From the NCBI GenBank assembly GCA_026391515.1, contig JAPLEC010000180.1, positions 1 through 13,047 of the forward strand: DNA of 13,047 nt, read 5' to 3'. The notes under the pieces were generated by a model, which did not search any database, was not told the origin of the DNA, and saw only the letters and a program-made list of their open reading frames with translations. Both the position numbers and the translations under genes were made by a program. This document shows positions 8,898 to 13,047 of the stretch, piece by piece. How positions within the stretch are numbered: position 1 is the first letter of the stretch; every line of letters starts with the position of its first letter. The stretch is from Bacteroidia bacterium. GTDB taxonomy: Bacteria; Bacteroidota; Bacteroidia; Bacteroidales; VadinHA17.

Positions 8898-9674
8898 ATG
8901 TTAGTACCGATCACAATTCTTGATATAATTGATATTGTACTGGTGGCAATAATACTCTATCAGCTTTACCGGATCATAAAAGGTACAGCAGCATTCGGCA
9001 TATTCATTACTATTTTCTTCATCTATTTATTCTGGCTGATTGTAAAGGCTCTGAATATGCAGTTGGTAAGCTCTCTGCTGGGTCAGGTTATTGGTGTGGG
9101 AGTGATTGCCCTGATAGTTGTTTTCCAGCAGGAGGTAAGACGTTTTCTTCTTGTTATTGGCAACAGATATCTGAAAAACAGCAAGTTCTCATTTGCCAGA
9201 TTCTTTTCCACGGTTAAAAATGAACCCGGAGGTCCGGCAATTGCAGAGGAAATTGTCAGAGCTACCGAATCAATGGCTTCTAAAAAAATTGGTGCTCTTA
9301 TTGTCATTGGAAGGCAAAGCCGGCTTGGCCTTTTTTCGGAAGGTGGAGAGATATTGAAAGCACAGATAAGCGCCGAACTGCTTGAGACAATTTTTTTCAA
9401 AAACACTCCACTTCACGATGGAGCGGTTCTTATTGAAGATGGACAAATACTGGCAGCACGATGCCCGCTGCCTGTGACCGATCAGTTCAAATTACCTCCA
9501 AATCTGGGGATGCGTCACAGGGCAGCAATTGGTATGTCGGAACAAACTGATTCTCTTATAGTTGTTGTTTCTGAAGAGACAGGACGTATTTCAGTAGCAG
9601 ATGCAGGGGAGATCCGTGAAAAAATTTCCCCTAATGAGCTGCGAAATATACTGCTGATGGAAAAAATCTGGTAA
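8898..9674 (+). CDS. cdaA: Membrane diadenylate cyclase CdaA (c-di-AMP synthase)
   Basis: CdaA joins two ATP into cyclic di-AMP, a second messenger that commonly controls potassium and osmolyte transport and envelope homeostasis. The 258-residue protein has three N-terminal membrane helices (about 8-25, 33-52 and 60-78), a short linker, and a DisA_N cyclase domain (about 100-250). The catalytic signatures are present: DGA in TPLHDGAVLIEDG (170-182) and RHR in GMRHRAAIG (204-212), followed by VVSEETGRIS (223-232). It follows folP by 6 bases and is almost surely co-transcribed with it. No c-di-AMP phosphodiesterase, CdaR-like regulator or GlmM gene lies next to it here, unlike the cdaA-cdaR-glmM operon of Firmicutes. 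Confidence 0.96.
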   Translation: MLVPITILDIIDIVLVAIILYQLYRIIKGTAAFGIFITIFFIYLFWLIVKALNMQLVSSLLGQVIGVGVIALIVVFQQEVRRFLLVIGNRYLKNSKFSFARFFSTVKNEPGGPAIAEEIVRATESMASKKIGALIVIGRQSRLGLFSEGGEILKAQISAELLETIFFKNTPLHDGAVLIEDGQILAARCPLPVTDQFKLPPNLGMRHRAAIGMSEQTDSLIVVVSEETGRISVADAGEIREKISPNELRNILLMEKIW

Positions 9675-9682
9675 TTTTTTTT

Positions 9683-9704
9683 GGGTGAGTGCTTTGCCTC
9701 ACCC
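9683..9704. other. Stable hairpin between convergent genes, terminator-like but with the T-run on the wrong side
   Basis: GGGTGAG (9683-9689) pairs perfectly with CTCACCC (9698-9704); inside the loop GC-TTT-GC adds two more pairs after a single bulged T. Eight T (9675-9682) precede the hairpin on the plus strand, so neither cdaA nor the convergent propeller gene gets a standard stem-plus-U-tract. A second small stem, CCTCT (9716-9720) with AGAGG (9727-9731), follows. The position between two converging genes suggests a role in ending transcription or protecting mRNA 3' ends, which is inference. Confidence 0.4.
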
Positions 9705-9733
9705 CCTCGTGTTCCCCTCTATCAGGAGAGGCA

Positions 9734-10951
9734 TTATAATTTATACAATATCAGGTTCTCCGCATCCTTCACATAGATCAGATTTCCGGCAACAATGGGA
9801 AATGCATAAACCGGAGTTTCTGAAACTTTATATTTAGCAATTTCTGAATAAGCTGTTGGATCTGGTTTAAATACGATTAAATATCCTGTGTTTGGAAATC
9901 CGATAATCACAGAGCCACAATCCACAATTGTCGCAAACTCATTATTGGTGGCTTCATCGATCCATGCTTTCTGACCGGTAGAAGCGTTAAGACAATAAAT
10001 TTTTCTCAGATCAGTAAACCCATAAAGAAAACCATCTTTGAGAACTGGTGTATTCCATTTTGCTCCGATCTCAGTATTGCTCCACAGCTCTTTGGTAGTA
10101 AATTGATTACCTTCTTTTACAACCTGGATGGCTTTTGTTCCTGCTCCTTGTCCGGTGTAATAAATTGTTTGTCCGTCGATATATGGGCTGACACAATTAT
10201 AGTATCTCTGAAGCGGAGCTGCAGGTACCTGCCAGAGCAGTTTCCCATCTGCAAGGTCAACACCAATCAGGCTTTTTTCAGTGATAAGAACAAGCTGCTT
10301 TTTCTTATCGATTGTCATAACAGAGGGTGATGAATATGACGGCCCTTCGCCGGCATATTTCCATTTCTCATTACCGGTATTCAGGTCATAAGCAAAAAGT
10401 TGTCCTTTATCCTTTCCTCCCAGGTGAACAATGCACATTCCGTCAACCACAAGTGTCGACATTCCTGTAAAGAATTGAGGTACGGGGATTGAAGCATCTT
10501 CTTTTTTCCAGACCAGTTTTCCGTTTGCAGCGTCAAGACAAGTCACAATACCGGAAACGCCAAGAGTTATTATTTTACCGTTTGCCACACTTGGAGTGCT
10601 CCTTGGTCCGGGATGAGAGGATGGAGGCCCTGTAACCGGGGGTACCGGATATTTATAAATCCATAATTCTTTGCCGGTTTCTGCTTCGAGACAACGAATA
10701 ACCTCAACGCTATCCTGACGGGTATGGAGGTAAATATTCTTACCTACGAGAACCGGAGTTGCATCGCCGGTACCAACTTTAACTTTCCACTGAAGTGCCA
10801 GTTCTGCAGGCCATGAAGCCGGTGCTTTGAAACCGGTTACTTTACTGTCACGTCCAATACCCCTGAATTGAGGCCAATCCTGTGAAAATAGATTTGCTGA
10901 AAAAATCAGCATCACGATCACAAAGCTGATAATCAGATTATTCTTTTTCAT
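9734..10951 (-). CDS. Exported PQQ-like beta-propeller (quinoprotein-like) protein
   Basis: The 405-residue protein begins with a cleavable export signal (MKKNNLIISFVIVMLIFSANLFSQ, about 1-24), has no lipobox cysteine, and so should be soluble in the periplasm or secreted. The mature part opens with DWPQFRGIGRDS (25-36), a common start of such proteins. The rest is a seven- or eight-bladed propeller with repeated strand ends GKELW, GKLVW, GNEKW, GKLLW, TKELW and GQKAW (near 93, 144, 193, 236, 286 and 326). Propellers of this type include both BamB scaffolds and PQQ enzymes. It has no BamB-type lipidation, and no dehydrogenase, cytochrome or PQQ-synthesis gene is nearby, so a ligand or partner cannot be named. 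It stands alone, converging on cdaA and divergent from the dehydrogenase gene. Confidence 0.88.
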   Translation of the reverse strand: MKKNNLIISFVIVMLIFSANLFSQDWPQFRGIGRDSKVTGFKAPASWPAELALQWKVKVGTGDATPVLVGKNIYLHTRQDSVEVIRCLEAETGKELWIYKYPVPPVTGPPSSHPGPRSTPSVANGKIITLGVSGIVTCLDAANGKLVWKKEDASIPVPQFFTGMSTLVVDGMCIVHLGGKDKGQLFAYDLNTGNEKWKYAGEGPSYSSPSVMTIDKKKQLVLITEKSLIGVDLADGKLLWQVPAAPLQRYYNCVSPYIDGQTIYYTGQGAGTKAIQVVKEGNQFTTKELWSNTEIGAKWNTPVLKDGFLYGFTDLRKIYCLNASTGQKAWIDEATNNEFATIVDCGSVIIGFPNTGYLIVFKPDPTAYSEIAKYKVSETPVYAFPIVAGNLIYVKDAENLILYKL

Positions 10952-11052
10952 GTTTTTCTGTTTTTGAGATAAGTAAAATTACCTGATTTTCACCTTAATT
11001 ACAATGTTTGCCTGCATTAAAAAATGTTAAACACCTGAAAGGAACTTTATTT

Positions 11053-11084
11053 TTTCACTAAACAGGTTCTTTTTATTAAGTTTG
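11053..11084 (+). promoter_or_regulatory. Probable Bacteroidota-type promoter of the dehydrogenase gene
   Basis: TAAGTTTG at 11077-11084 is a perfect TAnnTTTG -7 element. TTTC at 11053-11056, a 3-of-4 match to the -33 TTTG, lies 20 bases upstream. Transcription would start around 11090, about 20 bases before the ATG at 11111. The same pairing of a perfect -7 with a TTTC -33 is seen upstream of tmk. The rest of the divergent gap (10952-11110) shows no further clear element; the propeller gene has only a weak TAATTTTA near 10981-10974. Confidence 0.55.
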
Positions 11085-11110
11085 ATCCGCTTTTATCAGA
11101 CTAACAGTTT

Positions 11111-11935
11111 ATGGAGAACTCTTTCATAGAAAATAAAAAAATCCTGATCACAGGAGGCACATCAGGCCTTGGGCTTGAACTTGTAAAATTATTTCTGAAT
11201 AAGGGATACTACGTTGTCACCACAGGCAGAAAATCATTGACTTTACAAGGATTTGAAGAGAGATTCAAATTATATAATGTCGATTTCAGTGATCTTCAAC
11301 TGACAGCCAAAACAATAAAGCAAATATGTGAATCTCATGAATTTGATTTTGTGATTAATAATGCCGGAATTCTCAGTCCTTATAGATATACTTCAACAAA
11401 TGATGGACTGGAATATACTTACCAGGTGAATTTCCTTGCGCATCTGCTTATAAATGAGATTATTATTATAAAGCAGGCAGATGTTAAACCTCTGAAAATA
11501 GCTGCCATTACATCTCCTGTTTACAGATTAGCCAGGCATGTTTCAAAAAGTCATCAGAATGAATCAGAGTATAGACATATTATGACATATTCAGATTCCA
11601 AACTTTATGTTGCATTAATGTGCAGGCATCTTGCGGCAGCTTATCACGAAAGGAACTTAAAGACCTTCAGCTTTATACCTGGTATTTTTGGATCTGGTAT
11701 TTATCGGATGCAGGGCAAAACATTCCACTTTCTTTACAGGATTGCAGCCCCATTTATGAGGAGACCTTCAAAAATTGCAATAGTATTGTTTGAAATTCTT
11801 ACGGGAATGGAGCTTACCAATGGTGCAGTGTACAGCATAAGAAAGAAGAAAAAGCACCTCAGAAAATTCAAGACATCTCTGACTGATGCATTCTGGAAAG
11901 AGAACTATGATTTAATAGCTCCTTTTCTTCCCTGA
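11111..11935 (+). CDS. Short-chain dehydrogenase/reductase (SDR), NAD(P)-dependent
   Basis: The 274-residue protein has a classical SDR Rossmann fold for NAD(P)-linked oxidation or reduction of an unknown alcohol or carbonyl substrate. It shows the cofactor motif TGGTSGLG (14-21), an Asp-Phe pair at 58-59 in the adenine-binding region, NNAG (83-86), the structural Asn107 in QVNF, Ser135 (ITSP), and the catalytic Tyr160 and Lys164 in YSDSK, followed by PG (190-191). TGR after the second strand (38-40) hints at NADP preference. The YSDSKLYVALMCRHLA stretch resembles retinol-dehydrogenase/WWOX-like SDRs. The C-terminal part is basic (RKKKKHLRKFK, 244-254). It has its own promoter motif and no co-directional partner. 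Substrate cannot be deduced. Confidence 0.9.
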   Translation: MENSFIENKKILITGGTSGLGLELVKLFLNKGYYVVTTGRKSLTLQGFEERFKLYNVDFSDLQLTAKTIKQICESHEFDFVINNAGILSPYRYTSTNDGLEYTYQVNFLAHLLINEIIIIKQADVKPLKIAAITSPVYRLARHVSKSHQNESEYRHIMTYSDSKLYVALMCRHLAAAYHERNLKTFSFIPGIFGSGIYRMQGKTFHFLYRIAAPFMRRPSKIAIVLFEILTGMELTNGAVYSIRKKKKHLRKFKTSLTDAFWKENYDLIAPFLP

Positions 11936-12077
11936 GAAAGCCCTTTAAAATTTTTCCTGATTTCCTGTTTTCAGTGTTGCAATAACCAAATTTAATCCCT
12001 AAATTGATATTGTTCGTTGTTCCCTAATAGCTTGTTTGTTAATATATTTAATTTCAATTATTTATAAAATATATTCC
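11936..12077. other. AT-rich non-coding stretch between the dehydrogenase gene and the repeat array
   Basis: I see no credible gene, RNA or clear terminator here. The first part has a small direct repeat of TTTCCTG/ATTTCCTG (about 11949-11967). The rest is AT-rich up to the first GGTGC hairpin at 12078. Together with the array it makes a 570-base gene-free region between two converging genes. Confidence 0.6.
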
Positions 12078-12113
12078 GGTGCGCTGCACCTCTGTCATCT
12101 AAGACAAACATTT

Positions 12114-12391
12114 ATCTACAAATATTATGGTGCTCCGCACCTTTGGCCTCCACGACAATTATGCATCTATATGGTGCTCTGCATCTTTGGCCTCCGAGAC
12201 AATTATGCATCTATATGATGCTCCGCACCTTTGGCCTCCACGACAATTATGCATCTGCAAATAGTTTGGTGCTCCGCACCTTTGGCCTCCACGACAATTA
12301 TGCATCTATATGATGCTCCGCACCTTTGGCCTCCGAGACAATTATGTATCTATAAGGTGCTCCTCACCTTTGGCCTCCACGACAATTATGT
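12114..12391. repeat. Higher-order 139-bp tandem duplication within the array (A-B-A, A-B-A)
   Basis: ATCTACAAATATTAT at 12114-12128 recurs as ATCTGCAAATAGTTT at 12253-12267 (12 of 15 identical), each followed by the hairpin GGTGCTCCGCACC. Exactly 139 bases separate them. Units after the first are types A, B, A (12129, 12173, 12217) and after the second again A, B, A (12268, 12312, 12356). So a block of three units, with its odd leading segment, was duplicated. The two copies are 12114-12252 and 12253-12391. Confidence 0.75.
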
Positions 12392-12429
12392 ATCTATATG
12401 GTGCACCGCACCTTTTGAGCCTATTGCAA

Positions 12430-12498
12430 TGCAGCAGAGCTGCAAGATATTTGTCGTAGAAATGTATTTGAAAAATAAACCATTAGGTGCAGAGCACC
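12430..12498 (-). repeat. Inverted end unit of the array, ending 7 bases from the transposase stop
   Basis: This right-end unit consists of the stem TGCAGC-AGA-GCTGCA (12430-12444), a linker, and the stem GGTGC-AGA-GCACC (12486-12498). The linker at 12447-12470 (ATATTTGTCGTAGAAATG...) is similar, with small gaps, to the reverse complement of the left-end segment 12105-12125. It also shares TTGTCGT with the reverse complement of the core units (ACGACAA). The array is thus bounded by related units in opposite orientation, as in BIMEs. Confidence 0.6.
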
Positions 12499-12505
12499 GT
12501 AATAT

Positions 12506-12985
12506 TTAATCCCATTCACAAACATCGCTAAAAAATTCAAACAAGTATTCCTGGTTAAATTCTACATAATTCTTTTCAAGTATTTCTAAATATTCTTCTT
12601 TGAATGGCTTTTTTTTGTGATGTTCTTCCTGAGATAAAATATATTTTACCACTACGTCAATTTGTGAGCGGGAATGAGTAAAAGCACCATAACCTTTCTG
12701 CCACTCAAACTTAAATTTAGACAACCTTTTACCTTTAATCCATGAATTGGATGATGTTTTTATTTCTTCTACAAGATCAGGTATGAGTTGATTTACATTA
12801 TATCCGATTAAGATATGTATATGATCAGGCATTGTACCTATTGCAAGCATTTTATGCCGATGATTTTGAACAATTCCTGTAATATACATCTCCAATTCAG
12901 ATTTCCATTCTTTCCTTATCAGGGCATCGCGGTTTTTTACTGCAAATACCAAATGGAAATAACATTGGGTATAAGTATTTGCCAT
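12506..12985 (-). CDS. IS200-like HUH/Y1 transposase, possible RAYT
   Basis: This 159-residue protein belongs to the IS200/IS605 TnpA-like Y1 nucleases (Transposase_17 / REP-associated tyrosine transposases), which cut and rejoin single-stranded DNA at hairpins. It shows the metal-binding HUH motif as His55-Ile-His57 in MPDHIHILIG (52-61). The helix with the nucleophile is KYILSQEEHHKKK (114-126), with Tyr115 as the likely catalytic tyrosine and Gln119 the third metal ligand. WQKGYGAFTHSRSQI (95-109) is also typical. Length is normal for the family and the frame is intact, so the enzyme looks active. No TnpB gene is present. The GGTGC hairpin array lies immediately downstream. Only 62 bases upstream are visible, with no GGTGC hairpin, so a full left end cannot be defined. 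An ordinary IS200-group insertion sequence is the alternative to a domesticated RAYT. Confidence 0.92.
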   Translation of the reverse strand: MANTYTQCYFHLVFAVKNRDALIRKEWKSELEMYITGIVQNHRHKMLAIGTMPDHIHILIGYNVNQLIPDLVEEIKTSSNSWIKGKRLSKFKFEWQKGYGAFTHSRSQIDVVVKYILSQEEHHKKKPFKEEYLEILEKNYVEFNQEYLFEFFSDVCEWD

Positions 12986-13047
12986 AGTGTTTAATAATTT
13001 AATTTTCGCAGAAACATGTCATAAAGATAGCTTGCAACTCCCAAATT
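12986..13047. other. Upstream region of the transposase gene, cut by window edge
   Basis: This stretch is AT-rich. Reading leftward, TATCTTTA (about 13030-13023) is a 7-of-8 match to the -7 element, but the only upstream TTTG is too close. A 4-bp stem TTTC-TGC-GAAA (about 13012-13002) is the only hairpin seen; it does not match the GGTGC type. Confidence 0.35.

Larger units (their letters stand above)
12078..12498. repeat. REP/BIME-like array of 44-bp units, each with a GGTGC-NNN-GCACC hairpin
   Basis: Hairpin motifs of the form GGTGC-3 nt-GCACC (some with one change) start at 12078, 12129, 12173, 12217, 12268, 12312, 12356, 12400 and 12486. The six core units start at 12129-12356 and are 44 bases long, except the one at 12217, which is 51. 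After the hairpin each reads TTTGGCCTCC, then ACGAC (type A) or GAGAC (type B), then AATTATGYATCTATAT. Between 12413 and 12485 lies a further stem TGCAGC-AGA-GCTGCA (12430-12444). Spacing is regular and the inter-hairpin sequence is conserved, so it is a tandem/palindromic repeat. It fills the gap between converging genes beside an IS200-like transposase, the usual setting of REP elements mobilised by RAYTs. The link to the transposase is inferred. Confidence 0.88.

Noticed and set aside
9083..9406. Minus-strand open frame of 107 codons inside cdaA
   Set aside because: It lies entirely opposite the conserved catalytic domain of cdaA and shows no family features.
9734..10951. BamB, the outer-membrane assembly lipoprotein
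   Set aside because: The fold is similar, but the signal peptide has no lipobox cysteine, and the DWPQFRG start is typical of general PQQ-like propeller proteins.
12129..12412. CRISPR array
   Set aside because: The whole 44-bp unit is conserved, with no variable spacers of constant length, and no cas genes are present. The hairpins and tandem identity fit a REP-type repeat.
12036..12509. Two plus-strand open frames through the array (12036-12218, 12231-12509) with repeated WPPRQLCIY-like peptide
   Set aside because: They only translate the 44-bp repeats, whose length is not a multiple of three, so the peptide repeat drifts between frames. No family resemblance or start context; an artefact of repetitive DNA.

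Overview
The window looks like a chromosomal segment of a member of the Bacteroidota, probably Bacteroidales-like. Reasons: two perfect TAnnTTTG promoter elements, little sign of Shine-Dalgarno sites, moderately AT-rich DNA, a DoxX protein of the BT_3928 type next to triosephosphate isomerase, and a folP-cdaA pair. No rRNA, tRNA or CRISPR array was seen.

Positions 1-7904 (minus strand) hold a tightly packed five-gene run read from right to left: thymidylate kinase (tmk), a DoxX/MauE-like membrane protein with a thioredoxin-like C-terminal part, triosephosphate isomerase (tpiA), a 1503-residue exported protein of unknown function, and the 16S rRNA methyltransferase gene rsmE, which is cut by the left window edge. 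Gaps are 1, 23, 84 and 31 bases, so one transcript from a promoter just upstream of tmk (about 7927-7957) is likely. Divergently, 8016-9674 (plus) carries folP (dihydropteroate synthase, TTG start) and cdaA (membrane diadenylate cyclase, making c-di-AMP), six bases apart. A minus-strand gene for an exported PQQ-like beta-propeller protein (9734-10951) converges on cdaA. A short-chain dehydrogenase/reductase gene (11111-11935, plus) is divergent from it and has its own promoter motif.

The accessory part is 11936-13047. It contains an array of 44-bp units, each opening with a GGTGC-NNN-GCACC hairpin. Beside it, facing in, is a small IS200-like HUH/Y1 transposase gene (12506-12985, minus), with a last hairpin only 7 bases past its stop codon. 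The array shows higher-order structure: a 139-bp block of three units (types A-B-A) is duplicated, and the outer units at the left and right ends are related to each other in inverted orientation. This resembles a REP/BIME array with its REP-associated tyrosine transposase (RAYT), and it is the most interesting structure in the window.

Housekeeping genes dominate: nucleotide synthesis (tmk), folate (folP), glycolysis (tpiA), ribosome modification (rsmE) and second-messenger signalling (cdaA). The genes of truly unknown role are the 1503-residue protein, the propeller protein and the dehydrogenase.
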